Source: PoT sp049331405
GTDB lineage: Bacteria > Planctomycetota > Planctomycetia > Isosphaerales > Isosphaeraceae
Length of the DNA stretch: 64,000 nt
NCBI RefSeq assembly: GCF_049331405.1
Contig: NZ_CP186274.1
Span: forward strand, 3,100,001 to 3,164,000
Direction: 5' to 3'
The first letter of the stretch is position 1. Each line of letters begins with the position of its first letter. The notes under the pieces were generated by a model. The model searched no databases. It was not told where the DNA came from and worked only from the letters and a program-made list of their open reading frames with translations. Shown here in pieces: positions 1 to 8,463 of this stretch. Made by a program: the position numbers and the translations under genes.

Positions 1-1218
1 AGGACCTGGCGCGCCACGAGGTCATCGACCGGCGTCGTCCTCAGGCCGTGGCACCTCGGCCCCGTGCCCACCTTCAGGTGTTGTTCGCACGAATAATATG
101 CGGCGGACTTGCTCGGATAGGTGGAGTGCATCCGGTGGCCGCAGGTGCCGCAGGCCACCAGCCCCGCCAGCAGAGCAACGCCCCCGCGCGCGCGCCCGGC
201 GAGCCGGCGACCGAGCGGTTCTGCTCGAGGCGTCGGAGGTTCGCCAGGTATCGATCCCAGCCGATGTACGCCGGGAGGCGGTCCTTCAGTAACACCTTCC
301 ACTCCGAGATCGGCAGCCACCGTTGCCCTCGTCCGTGGCCGCCCGCCGCCTTCGCCCTCGGCTCGTCCCGGCGACGCCCGTAGGCATAGGCCCCGGCGTA
401 GGTCGGGTTGTGCAACATCTGGTTCAGCGTCGGCAGCACGGGACGACGCCAGGTCAATTGGCCGCGGAGTGCCCCTCCCTGAGCTCGCATCCCCAGGCGG
501 ATGCCGTTCCGGACCAGATAATGGAACACGCCATAGATCGAACCGATTTCATCGAACTTGTCGAAGATCAGGCGCACGACGTCGCGGGCCTGCTCGTCGG
601 GGTCGAAGGCCAGCTCGCCGGATGGCAGCTTGACGTACCCGCAAGGGACCTTGGAGAACAGCTCTCCGCGCTCGGCCTTATGGAGCCGGCCTCGATCCAA
701 TCGATTCCTCATGGTAATGAGCTCGAATTCGCTGATGGTCCCCTTCAGGCCGAGCAGGAGCCTGTCGTTGGTGTCGTTGGCGTCATAGACGCCGTCCTGA
801 TCGGCCAGGAGCGTCCCGAAGAGGGCGCAGACCTCGAGCAGGTGGTGCCACTCCTGGACGTCCGGGAGAGGCGGCTCATCTCCAGGCCCAGGACCAGGCC
901 GACGTGATCCATCGTGACCTCGGCGAGCAGCCGTTGGAATCCGCGCCGTCGGTCGGGCTCCCTGGCGCTCCGACCCTGGTCGTCATCGATGACCAGGACC
1001 CGATCGGCGGGCCACCCCAGGGCCAGTGCCTGGCCGACCAGCTCATATTGTCTCTCTCGCGACTCCTTATGGTCGAGCACCTGCTGCGGGCTGGACTGGC
1101 GGATGTAGATGACCGCCAGGAGGTCCAGATGCCGGTCTCGGATCTTGGGCGATCGCCGACCCCGGGCGGCCGCAGGCAGGCCGCCCGGGGCACCGGCGGA
1201 CGGGTCATGGCTCATCAT
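1..1218 (-). pseudogene. Large serine recombinase, N-terminal part, frameshifted and cut by window edge
   Basis: The minus strand encodes the N-terminal part of a large serine recombinase. From 1218 the resolvase catalytic domain reads VIYIRQSSPQQV, which carries the likely nucleophilic serine, then LEMSRLSRTS. The frame breaks near 870: the following sequence, EWHHLLEVCALFG, lies in another frame and leads into MRNRLDRG at 712. A second break near 190, in an alternating GC run, precedes the zinc-ribbon segment (ACGTCGHRM, then YYSCEQH), which runs off the left edge. The family normally has 600-700 residues with catalytic, recombinase and zinc-ribbon domains in this order. Two frameshifts make an active enzyme unlikely unless they are sequencing errors. 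It probably belongs to an integrated mobile element. Confidence 0.85.
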
Positions 1219-1400
1219 GTGCCACCTCTCTTCCGGCCGGCGGTGCCGCGAGTTGATGGGCCATGACGCGGCTGAGCGCCCGGAGCGTCCGCTGCCGCCG
1301 GTCGTCGGTCAGGGCCAGCCAGAGCCGGCCCGGCGGCGGGAACGCCCTCGGCCCTGTCCGGCGCGGGGGGGGACACTTTCGCCCGATGATCGTCGCATGA
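1212..1400 (-). other. Possible small ORF overlapping the recombinase start
   Basis: Just upstream of the recombinase, a minus-strand reading frame without a clear ATG encodes FPPPGRLWLALTDDRR followed by TLRALSRVMAHQL and ends in a stop just inside the recombinase start. The pattern (proline-rich turn, then a leucine/arginine helix) looks like a small protein rather than a random frame, and the overlap suggests translational coupling. The start cannot be fixed: neighbouring frames offer ATG codons, so a frameshift like those in the recombinase may also be present. The function is unknown. Confidence 0.35.
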
Positions 1401-1510
1401 GGGGCCTCCCTGTCGGGACTTGATCCGGCGCCCTTCGATCCATTCGACGAGACTGAGCAGCGCCGCGAGCCCGATTATGGGCAGGTCCGAGGATGGTCCG
1501 CGAGGTGTGA

Positions 1511-2746
1511 CTTCGGTGGGAGTCCGTCTGCTACTTCTGGGATCGATTCCGGGCCAATCAGGAGCGGCTCGAGGCCAATCGGGCACGCCAGGGCCGACCG
1601 GGCGCGCCGCGACAAGGGCACTCGCTGCTCGCCGGGTTGCTGCGATGCGGGCGATGCGGGCGGCGGATGATCGTGCTCTACTCGGGACCGAAGGATCTTC
1701 ACGCTTACACCTGTACTCGTGGCCCCACGGGCTATGGGGAGCCGCTCTGCCAGGGCCTCCCCGGCCCGGTGCTCGACGAACTGGTGGCCGGCCGGGTCCT
1801 GGCGGCCGTCGAGCCGGCGGCGTTGGAGGCGAGCCTGGCGGCGGTGACCGCCGTGGAACGAGAGCGGGCCGAACTGGCCCGGCACTGGCAACTGCGCCGA
1901 GAGCGGGCCGATTATGAGGTCGATCGAGCGGCCCGTCAGTATCAGGCCTGCGAGCCGGAGAATCGCCTGGTCGGGCGCGAGCTGGAGCGTCGCTGGGAGG
2001 GATCGCTGAAGGAGCGGAGGCGTCTCGGGGACGAGTACGAGCGATGGCGACGGACGGCCCCCGGTCGGCTCTCGCCCGACGACGAGCGGGTGATCCGCAG
2101 CCTCGCGGGCGATCTGCCTGCGGTGTGGCGGGCGGCCACGACCATGCCGGCCGAGAGGCAGCGGATCGCCCGGCTCCTGATCGAGCGGGTGAGCGTCGTC
2201 GTCGACAAGGCCAGCGAGCGGGTGGACGTCGAGTTGCATTGGGCCGGCGGGCCGGTCGAGTCGCATGCCCTATCCCGGCCGGTGAGGCGTTACGACCTCC
2301 GGTCCGACTATCCCCGGATGATCGGGAGGATGCGGGCCTGGTGCTCCGAGGGGCTGAGCACCGCGGAGATCGCCGATCGCCTCAACGAGGAAGGCTTCCG
2401 GCCCCCGAAGCGGGCCGATCGCTTCAACCGCGGGATGGTGCAACGGCTCCTATGCCGCCTCGAACTGACCCATCGCAAGCCCCACGGGAGCCCGACGGGC
2501 CTGGGCCCTGACGAGTATCGGCCCGGGGCACTGGCGCGTCGGTTGGAGATCGGCCGGGATACGGTGCGGAGGTGGATCCGAGCCGGCTGGGTGACCTCGA
2601 GCCGCGACGCCCGGGGGCATCACGTGATCTGGGCCGACGCGCCCGAGTTGGACCGCCTCCGAGAACTCCTCGCCCTGGCGAGGACCTGGGCGACCAAGGA
2701 TCGGCTGTCGGAATTGTCCAAGCCCAAGGGCCGTCCGGGGCGGTAG
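1511..2746 (+). pseudogene. Large serine recombinase, C-terminal fragment
   Basis: This reading frame opens after a stop at 1508-1510. It encodes the C-terminal two thirds of a second serine recombinase: WDRFRANQERLEANR (end of the recombinase domain), a zinc-ribbon beginning LRCGRCGRRM, a coiled-coil-like charged stretch, and a C-terminal region with helix-turn-helix character (GLSTAEIADRLNEEGF and ALARRLEIGRDTVRRW). There is no catalytic domain, so it cannot recombine DNA alone. A TTG at 1637 could start a shorter protein. It points away from the N-terminal fragment at 1-1218, and its sequence around the zinc-ribbon differs, so the two are separate copies brought together by rearrangement. 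Confidence 0.8.
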
Positions 2747-2752
2747 ACTAGC

Positions 2753-2783
2753 GGCGGCCCGGCTCACCACGAGCCGGGCCGCC
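2753..2783 (+). terminator. Hairpin after the recombinase fragment
   Basis: A perfect 13-bp GC-rich stem (2753-2765 pairing with 2771-2783) with a 5-nt loop follows the recombinase stop at 2746 by a few bases. It lacks a clear U-tract. It may be an intrinsic terminator, or a structural element of the mobile unit. Confidence 0.5.
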
Positions 2784-2811
2784 CTACCGCTCACTTGGAA
2801 GGCATTATGGC

Positions 2812-3006
2812 TGGTACATCGAGGAGATGTTCTCGAAGCTCAAGCAGGCGCTGCGCCCGGCCAAGGCGCGGACGGTAGGTACGCTGATCGGTGCGATGGG
2901 CGATGCCCTCCGCACGATCGTGGCGAGCGATATCGCGGGCTGGTATGGCCACAGTGGGTACGGAGCAGGTCAAATAAAGGGCGGATCCAAAAGGAAATTG
3001 GTCTAA
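2812..3006 (+). pseudogene. IS630-family transposase, 3' fragment
   Basis: A 64-codon open stretch without a start codon encodes the C-terminal end typical of IS630/Tc1-mariner transposases: MFSKLKQALRPAKARTV, then a helix, then WYGHSGYG. The catalytic DDE aspartates and glutamate would lie upstream and are missing, because the recombinase fragment adjoins directly. It is therefore an IS remnant. The last residues after HSGYG do not fit the family and probably come from flanking DNA. Confidence 0.7.
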
Positions 3007-3281
3007 TGGGATTTTGAAAGCACGCGTTTTTACGGGTATTGGGAGAGGCAGAAAGGTTGGAACTGAGGGGCAAGAGGGGGGATTGGCGAGTTCTGCAATG
3101 CTCGTCATACATCCCAGAAGTGGCGCAAGGGATGACAGGTGAGGAAGCTCCACCGAGGTCAAGACAAGGCGATCGTGATCGAGGATGGAGAGGTGCTGGC
3201 CGAATGGCTCGCGGGCAGATAGGGAGAGTGGACCTCGAGTTTCCTGGCCTCGAGGTCCCGAACGATCGCCTTGGAGAAGGC
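3007..3281. other. Non-coding stretch after IS remnant
   Basis: No gene is recognised. A short plus-strand frame near 3139-3222 starting at a GTG reads VRKLHRGQDKAIVIEDGEV, which is too short to assign and may be another mobile-element scrap. Confidence 0.4.
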
Positions 3282-3803
3282 TTATTCGTCGTCGTCGCTT
3301 TCCGGTTCGTCGTCCATGTCGGAATCGTTGTCTTCTTCGTCCTCAATATCCTCTTCGTCCTCGATAGTCGAGGCGGCGACGGCGGCGACGGCGGCCGGGG
3401 CCGGGGCGGGACGAGGGATGGAGGCGCCGAGGCCGGGGGCGTTGTCGGGCATGGGCTCCTTCACCTTCTGGATGAAGTGGGTGCCCTTGCCCTTGGCGGT
3501 CAGCTCGGCGGCGCGGGCCTCGGCGGCTTCGCGTTGCGAGTAGTCGAAGGTGCCGACGGGCTTGAAGGCGTCGTTGGTCACGACCCAGACGATCCGCATG
3601 CGGGCGGTGGGCTTGGCCGGCTTGGAGGACTTGGCCTTGGACTTGGCCGGGGCCTTGGCGCGTCGCTTAGGCTTCCGTTCTTGCCCGTCATCATCATCAG
3701 CGTCGTCGATCAGGTCTTCCGACTCGTCCTCCATGGGATCGAGCGGTTCGGCAGCGTCGTTCTGACGGCGAAGTTCCAGGCGATTCAGCGGTTTCCCAGC
3801 CAT
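3282..3803 (-). CDS. Acidic conserved hypothetical protein
   Basis: This 173-residue protein has three parts: an acidic N-terminus (EPLDPMEDESEDLIDD), a Lys/Ala/Pro-rich basic linker around residues 45-67 (KPKRRAKAPAKSKAK), and a compact middle domain around residues 68-115 (MRIVWVVTNDAFKPVGTF, then AAELTAKGKGTHFIQKV). The tail is alanine-proline rich and ends in a run of Asp and Glu. The charged low-complexity ends suggest a soluble protein binding a basic partner or nucleic acid. No family was recognised. It stands alone, convergent with the plus-strand mobile remnants and downstream of the response regulator. Confidence 0.75.
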   Translation of the reverse strand: MAGKPLNRLELRRQNDAAEPLDPMEDESEDLIDDADDDDGQERKPKRRAKAPAKSKAKSSKPAKPTARMRIVWVVTNDAFKPVGTFDYSQREAAEARAAELTAKGKGTHFIQKVKEPMPDNAPGLGASIPRPAPAPAAVAAVAASTIEDEEDIEDEEDNDSDMDDEPESDDDE

Positions 3804-3950
3804 GAAACCGTCCTTCGATGCGAGGTTCGGAAAGGGTTCGTACGCGAGCCCGAGGCGCAGTCGTCCCCGGGCTCATTCTCCAGGACATCCTACTCAATGT
3901 CGGGGAGGATGCCTAGCGCGTTGGTGGGCCTCGGCTTTTTTCCAGGTCCC

Positions 3951-4373
3951 TTAAACGGCACGGAGTTGGAGCGAGGAGGACTCGGCCTGCGGCGATCCGC
4001 CCTGGATTTCCAGGCAGATGTGGGCGAGCAGGTCGTCCGGATGATACGGCTTCGTGAGGTAGTGCTCGATCCCCATGGCGACGAGGTCGCGCTCATGGTC
4101 GCCGACGATCGCCGCGCTGCAGATCATGACCCGCTGATCGGGCTTCTGCTCGCGGATCTGGCGGCAGACTTCGACCCCCGAGAAGATCGGCAGGTTCAGG
4201 TCGACCAGGAGGAGGTCGAACGGGCCGGAGTCCGCGAATCTCGCGACCCCCTCTGCGCCGTCGGCGGCCTCGGTGACCTCGTATCCCTCTCCGCGCAGGA
4301 ACTGGGCGACGAGGCCGCGGAGCAGGTGCTCGTCTTCCACGAGTAGGAGCGATCCTTGCAGGTTTGTCCCCAT
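3951..4373 (-). CDS. Single-domain response regulator (receiver domain)
   Basis: This is a CheY-like receiver domain of about 140 residues without an output domain. The visible hallmarks are the acidic pair in LLVEDEHLL, the phospho-acceptor aspartate in FDLLLVDLNLP, the conserved Ser in MICSAAIV, and the Lys in YLTKPYHPDD. The start was chosen at 4373: ATG codons lie at both 4376 and 4373, and an AGGAGG (4384-4379) is 5 nt from the second but only 2 nt from the first. The protein likely relays phosphate from an unseen histidine kinase to a partner protein. No kinase is nearby. Confidence 0.85.
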   Translation of the reverse strand: MGTNLQGSLLLVEDEHLLRGLVAQFLRGEGYEVTEAADGAEGVARFADSGPFDLLLVDLNLPIFSGVEVCRQIREQKPDQRVMICSAAIVGDHERDLVAMGIEHYLTKPYHPDDLLAHICLEIQGGSPQAESSSLQLRAV

Positions 4374-4589
4374 CATCTCCTCCTGAGATGAGACCCCGAC
4401 CCCAATAGATGCCGCGATCAACGTCGATTCGGCGTGGGACGGCCCGTATCCTAGCCGGGGTCGCGATTCGCGCCCACTCGAAAAAGAGGGCCTCCCCGGA
4501 TGACTGTACGTAAGCCGACGCTTTTGCGTTGGACGGCCCGCGACCGTTCGAGGGGTAGGACCCGACCTAAAGGCCTGTGAGGCTCCGAT

Positions 4590-4767
4590 TTGCTTTTCGT
4601 GAGGATGCTGCGAGGAATCCTGCCTGGTCGGTCGACGATCTCGCCGATCGAGTGGACGCTCACAAAGTGGCGAGCCTCGGGGATTGCCCGCATGGCCGCG
4701 ACGACGTCCCGTTCGGAGAGGCCCTCTGCAACTCGGCCAGAGTGCGGGGGGCGGGGAGAATCTTCAC
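4590..4767 (-). pseudogene. PIN-domain (VapC/FitB-like) toxin remnant
   Basis: A GTG at 4767 overlaps the stop of the antitoxin reading frame by 4 nt (GTGA), as in toxin-antitoxin operons. The first frame reads VKILPAPRTLAELQRASPNG, resembling a PIN-domain N-terminus in which an expected LLDT aspartate segment is already altered. The match then moves to another frame: VVAAMRAIPEARHFVSVHS followed by IGEIVDRPGRIP, resembling the second conserved acid region (GEI). Most of the C-terminal half is missing. It is therefore a decayed ribonuclease toxin. The assignment rests on motif resemblance and on its place next to a Phd-like antitoxin. Confidence 0.55.
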
Positions 4768-5002
4768 AGCTCGACATTCCTCATCGGGCTATGGTCGCGT
4801 TCCAGGTCGAGTCCTTCGAGGGAGGGGCCACTCTTGAGGTAGTCTAAAAAGCTCTGACGCTGCCCGGTCAACTCCGCATACATCTCAGCCGAGAGGAGGA
4901 CCACCGCATCGTTCCGACGGTGATCGTCTGCGGGCCCTCCGTCAGCGCGAGGTTCACGACCTCGTCAAATCGGTTCTTCACCTCGGCGAGACTCCAGGTC
5001 AT
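4764..5002 (-). pseudogene. Phd/YefM-family antitoxin, frameshifted
   Basis: An ATG at 5002 begins MTWSLAEVKNRFDEVVNLAL, the classical Phd/YefM N-terminal DNA-binding fold, continuing to EGPQTITV. The frame then breaks, and the rest is found one frame over: RNDAVVLLSAEMYAELTG, then FLDYLKSGPSLEGLDLERD and a stop at 4764-4766. Joined, this gives a normal length of about 80 residues, with the toxin-neutralising C-terminal tail present. Such proteins repress their own operon and bind the partner toxin. With the toxin also broken, the pair is probably inactive. Confidence 0.65.
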
Positions 5003-5099
5003 GGCGACACCTCGTCCATGGCTAGCCAGTCCGGCTATTGTGGCAGACCGGGGTATTCCCCGAGAAGTTGCGGCTAATGCGGCGTCAGTCCCAGAACGT

Positions 5100-5234
5100 G
5101 GCGTCTACATCCTGTCCTCCGTCGTCTGGCTCTGGCTGGTTGAAGGCGTGCGGCCCGACCTCTGGGATATCGGGGGTGCCGTCGTCTGCCTCGTCGGAGC
5201 CGCCCTCATCCTGTTCGGCCCGCACAAGCCTTGA
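5100..5234 (+). pseudogene. YnfA/UPF0060-type membrane protein, C-terminal fragment
   Basis: The last 44 codons of this frame read GVYILSSVVWLWLVEGVRP, then a second hydrophobic segment ending ALILFGPHKP. This is the last two membrane helices of the small YnfA (UPF0060) family, with the conserved WLW..EG.RPD..D. pattern. The first half of the roughly 108-residue family is missing and unrelated sequence precedes it. It looks like a gene remnant left by rearrangement. Confidence 0.6.
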
Positions 5235-5607
5235 GCGAGCGTTCGCGACAAAGGTGGAGACAATATGAAGACCCTAGACATGGCCGCACACCGATATCAA
5301 CATCACCAGGATCGACAACAGAATCAACGACCTGATTCCATTCGATGAGGTCGATCGAGTCGACATCTGATCGCGTGTGGCCGCCCGATAATGACCTTTA
5401 TGTACGTAGTAGCCACAGTGATGGCTGTTTGTGCCGATTGTGTGGCCGCTTTCCGTCGACGATACTCTGTGGAGATGGCAGGGAACTCACATCTTCGCTT
5501 AACTTGAAAGACTGCGCCAACCGCATGTTACCGAGCATGTCGACTTCTACCTGTTCGATTCACCGACAGTTGTTATCCCTCAGAGGCTCGCCAAGGAGTA
5601 CCGGTAC
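5235..5607 (+). other. Gene-poor stretch with short scraps
   Basis: No intact gene is seen. Two short frames are worth recording. One, at roughly 5281-5372, reads WPHTDINITRIDNRINDLIP and then a stop. The other, at 5391-5507, is a 38-codon ORF beginning MTFMYVVATVMAVCADCVAA, hydrophobic and vaguely like the first helix of DoxX-like proteins. Neither can be assigned. Base composition is already more AT-rich here than in most of the window. Confidence 0.35.
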
Positions 5608-6259
5608 ATGATTGAGCTAATCGAGACGAAAAACGAATACACGGTTCTCATCAATGGCAGGGAAATTGGCCTGTTGGACTCAGGAGAAGACTACGTTCTC
5701 GTGGAATGCGAGCTATCCGACCTAGAAAACGTCTCCATTTCAGACTTCCCAGAAAAGTTGACGATTCAGATTCAGAGTGCGGAAGGGTTTGGAACGTATT
5801 TCTTCCATGAGCTACGTCTCACGAGTCATGACGGAGGAATTGCTTTAGATTTTGACTGCCAAACGCCTAACAAGTATTGGGAAGGACGCTACGGGCTTGC
5901 ATCAATGATAAATTCTATAAATAAACAGGCAGTTCATTTTGATAATCTCTCAGTCGAAGGATTCGAGATTGAGGACGATTGGAAGGGAATTACGATTCGT
6001 AGATTGGTGTCCTTTGGAGACCCTGTTTCGCAGGCTATCAAACTCGCGGCGAGTGACTTGATGCGATTGATGAAAGCTGCAGAAATCGCACTTGGGGGGC
6101 TAGAATGGAAGACTGCTTACGAGAGTGACGAAGAGCTTTTCTGCCAAGAAGTGCTGCTGCCACTTCTCCGACGCATGGGGTTTCTTCTCGTTCGATACAC
6201 GCACGGACGTCGGGAATATGGACACTTCTCGCTGATCCCGACAGTCCTTGGCCCTCGCG

Positions 6260-7627
6260 TCACGCCACTCGCCCCCTGGGCACCGCCTTTGGTGAGCATC
6301 CATCATCTCCGCTCGGCCCCGGATCGCCATGCCACCGACTTCGTATCGCCCTCTCGCGCTTGTAGCGACGGTCCATGAGCAGGACCAGGAACCGCACGAT
6401 CGTCCGACGCTCCCGCCACTTGTACCGCGCTTTCTCCTCATGCCGGAGCTGCCGGTTGACGCGCTCGACATGATTGTTCGTCCGCACCCGGCGGCACGCC
6501 GGGTCCTTCAGGAACGCGATCATCTTGGCGAACTTCTCGTCGGGGAGCATCCCCATCGCCGACGACAGCTCGGGGACCTTCTGGAAGCGGGGATTCCCCA
6601 GGAGCGCCGCATGCCGGCCCCGGGCCAGCTCCTCCGTCTGCCCCTCCTCGAATAGCATCGTGAGACGGTCCACGAAGTCCCGCAACGTCTTCAGCTCCGG
6701 CAGATAGCTCAGCATCGTCTCCAGGTCCGCCCGCTCCCCGGCGCTCATCCCCTCGCGGCGCTTCACGATCAGCCAGCGATGCTTGAAGACGAAGGCCGAT
6801 TTCTCCTTGTTCGTCAGGCGCCGCCGCGACCGGCGCCGGGGCCGGCCCGGCTTCCGCTTGCGGCCTCGGTTGCCGCGGCGGGAGAGCCCCCGCCGCATCC
6901 GACGCACCGCGTCCAGGACGCGCTGATGCAGGTCCTTCAGGACGTGGAAGACGCACAACTGATGGCGGGCCGCCGGCCAGAGTTCCGCCAGCAGGGTCGG
7001 ATAGAGGTTTGAGCCGTCGGTCACCACCACCTGCGGCAACAGCCCCCACCACTTGAGGTCCTTGAGGAACCGCCGCATGTGGTCGCGATCGTCGCCGGCG
7101 ACGACGGCGAAGGCCACGGGCAGGTCCTGGAGCGGGTCGGTGGCCAGCAGGAGCGTCGATCGGCCCAGGTGGAGCTCGTCGACGCAGAGCGTACCGCTGA
7201 ACCGGGTCAGGATCCAGCGGCGATGCTCGGCCATGTCGAGGCCGCGGACCCTGCGGTCGAGGCAGTCGTAGACAAAGCCGTCGGAGAGGTCCAGGAGGAA
7301 GTCGCGGCGCATCGAGGCGATGACGCGCTCGACGCTCATGCCGTCGTCGAGGATCCGGTCGAGGACCGCCTCTCGGACCTTGTGGTCGTAGGCGGCCTTA
7401 GGTTCGACGCCCGGGGGGCAGGTGCGGAAGGTGCTGCAGCAGCCGCAGCGGGCGCGATACTCGCCGTAAGTGATGTCGAGGAAGACGACCTGCTTGTAGG
7501 CGAGGGTCCGGACGAGGCGCCGGAGGACCTGCTTGCGGCGCCCCCGCTTGCCGCACGTGGGGCATGGAGCCTGGCTCGGGGCGCAACTCAGGGGTATGGT
7601 ACGGACGTGGGGCCTTCGGGTCGCCAT
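6260..7627 (-). CDS. ISL3-like DDE transposase
   Basis: The transposase has about 455 residues from the ATG at 7627 (MATRRPHV). A TTG at 7693 could extend it by 22 residues but would read through a hairpin. Visible parts are an N-terminal zinc-finger (CPTCGKRGRRKQ with a later RCGCCSTF), the first catalytic aspartate in LCVDELHLG, the second in VVVTDGSNLYP, a His/Cys segment (HQLCVFHVLKDLHQ), a long Arg-rich insertion (KRKPGRPRRRSRRR), and the catalytic glutamate in TNNHVERVNRQLRHEEKAR. This order fits ISL3-group transposases. It should act in trans on the 21-bp ends. All three catalytic residues are present, so it may be active. Confidence 0.85.
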   Translation of the reverse strand: MATRRPHVRTIPLSCAPSQAPCPTCGKRGRRKQVLRRLVRTLAYKQVVFLDITYGEYRARCGCCSTFRTCPPGVEPKAAYDHKVREAVLDRILDDGMSVERVIASMRRDFLLDLSDGFVYDCLDRRVRGLDMAEHRRWILTRFSGTLCVDELHLGRSTLLLATDPLQDLPVAFAVVAGDDRDHMRRFLKDLKWWGLLPQVVVTDGSNLYPTLLAELWPAARHQLCVFHVLKDLHQRVLDAVRRMRRGLSRRGNRGRKRKPGRPRRRSRRRLTNKEKSAFVFKHRWLIVKRREGMSAGERADLETMLSYLPELKTLRDFVDRLTMLFEEGQTEELARGRHAALLGNPRFQKVPELSSAMGMLPDEKFAKMIAFLKDPACRRVRTNNHVERVNRQLRHEEKARYKWRERRTIVRFLVLLMDRRYKRERAIRSRWHGDPGPSGDDGCSPKAVPRGRVA

Positions 7628-7629
7628 GA

Positions 7630-7674
7630 CCTGCGTGCTCCTGTGGGACGGGTAATCACCCACAAGCACGCAGG
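7630..7674 (-). promoter_or_regulatory. Hairpin abutting the transposase start codon
   Basis: A 10-bp stem (7630-7639 with 7665-7674) continues inward as a 6-bp stem (7642-7647 with 7659-7664). It lies directly upstream of the ATG at 7627. In the transposase mRNA it would cover the ribosome-binding region, which could restrict translation from read-through transcripts, as known for several IS families. Alternatively it is a transposase-binding site. Confidence 0.4.
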
Positions 7675-8084
7675 CCCTATCTCCTCTTGTCAAGAGCCTC
7701 TTACGGCGACCGGACTCCTGTCGGGATCAGCGAGAAGTCTCGGAATATGGCAAAGATTTCACGTTCACAGAAGCGACACCGTTCGGCAATCAGAGACACT
7801 ATGGGCTTCAAGCAAAGGCCGGTAACATTAGCGGCGGGGTAAATTCTCAGATTGACGAGCTCATCGGGCAGCTAAATGACGCCTTTTCGATGCCATATCT
7901 TGAACTAGGGATGACGGAACAGTTTTATGTGTCAACGTTCGTAATTGCGATTAGCGGTGTCTACACCGAAAACGCTCGCGAAAAAATCGCTTCCAAAATT
8001 CCTAGAGGGGTGATTGGCTCAGTCATCTTTTTGGACCGCCATCGAATCATGGAACTGGTCGAAAGGTATTGGTACACAACATAA

Positions 8085-8463
8085 TATCATCAGTGATTTC
8101 GAGTTCAGGATGGTCAATCGCATGTAGGAAATCTGAAGTCTCCTGACTCTAATCCAAGTCTAGCTTTGCATACACATGATTCGGCAAGACCCAGAACGGA
8201 TTCGACGGCTGTCATGGACTGTCGGTTGTGCATCTGCTGTGGCACTCGGCTTCGTCGAGTCTGGCGTCTTCCGGATCGACGAGATGCCGCGACAGGGCTT
8301 GGCCTGGGAGCTCTCCGGGGCTTGCGGCTCTTGGGATTCTCCAAACGGCCGGCTCACCCTGGCACTGGCGGGTGGGGCGTGGCACAATTCGGCTAGTCGA
8401 CTGGGTTCGCCCCCCTCGGTTCAGGGCGGACCGCGTTCCATCCAGACGGCAAGGAATCGGTGC
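8085..8463. other. Intergenic region before the DUF1080 gene
   Basis: No gene is seen in these ~380 bp, although an open frame runs through them into the DUF1080 gene. That extension lacks a ribosome site and a plausible protein pattern, and the signal peptide begins at 8464. The region marks the change from AT-richer accessory DNA to GC-rich core DNA. Confidence 0.5.

Larger units (their letters stand above)
6222..7742 (-). mobile_element. ISL3-like insertion sequence, complete
   Basis: A perfect 21-bp inverted repeat (6224-6244 and 7718-7738) bounds one transposase gene. The flanks carry the direct repeat GGAATATGG at 6213-6221 and 7742-7750, giving a target duplication of 8 to 10 bp depending on where the ends are set. 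An 8-bp duplication fits the ISL3 family. The near-perfect ends, intact transposase and exact restoration of the host reading frame indicate a recent insertion. The exact right end (7740-7742) is uncertain. Confidence 0.85.
5608..8084 (+). pseudogene. Mrr-like QxK nuclease gene interrupted by an insertion sequence
   Basis: The gene is split by the element at 6222-7742. Joining 5608-6213 to 7743-8084 (keeping one copy of the duplicated target) restores an uninterrupted 315-residue protein. The N-terminal ~200 residues are an unassigned, partly beta-rich domain (YTVLINGREIGLLDSGEDYV). The C-terminal domain has GKDFTF followed by YGLQAKAG, the D...QxK pattern of Mrr/restriction-type PD-(D/E)xK nucleases, then SQIDELIGQLNDAF and FVIAISGVYTENA. 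The insertion lies just before the catalytic aspartate, so the left product alone would be inactive. The gene is visibly AT-richer than its neighbours, suggesting transfer. The substrate is unknown; a role in defence is an inference. Confidence 0.7.

Noticed and set aside
3297..3400. Repeat-rich stretch of GTC/CTC/TCG triplets that looked like a microsatellite
   Set aside because: It is the coding sequence for the Asp/Glu-rich C-terminus of the acidic hypothetical protein.
8341..8400. Possible sigma-54 promoter in a repeated TGGCAC
   Set aside because: The spacing between TGGCAC elements and any TTGC-like -12 element does not fit the -24/-12 rule.
8176..8463. N-terminal extension of the DUF1080 protein
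   Set aside because: A signal peptide begins at ATG 8464, and the extension would bury it inside the protein.
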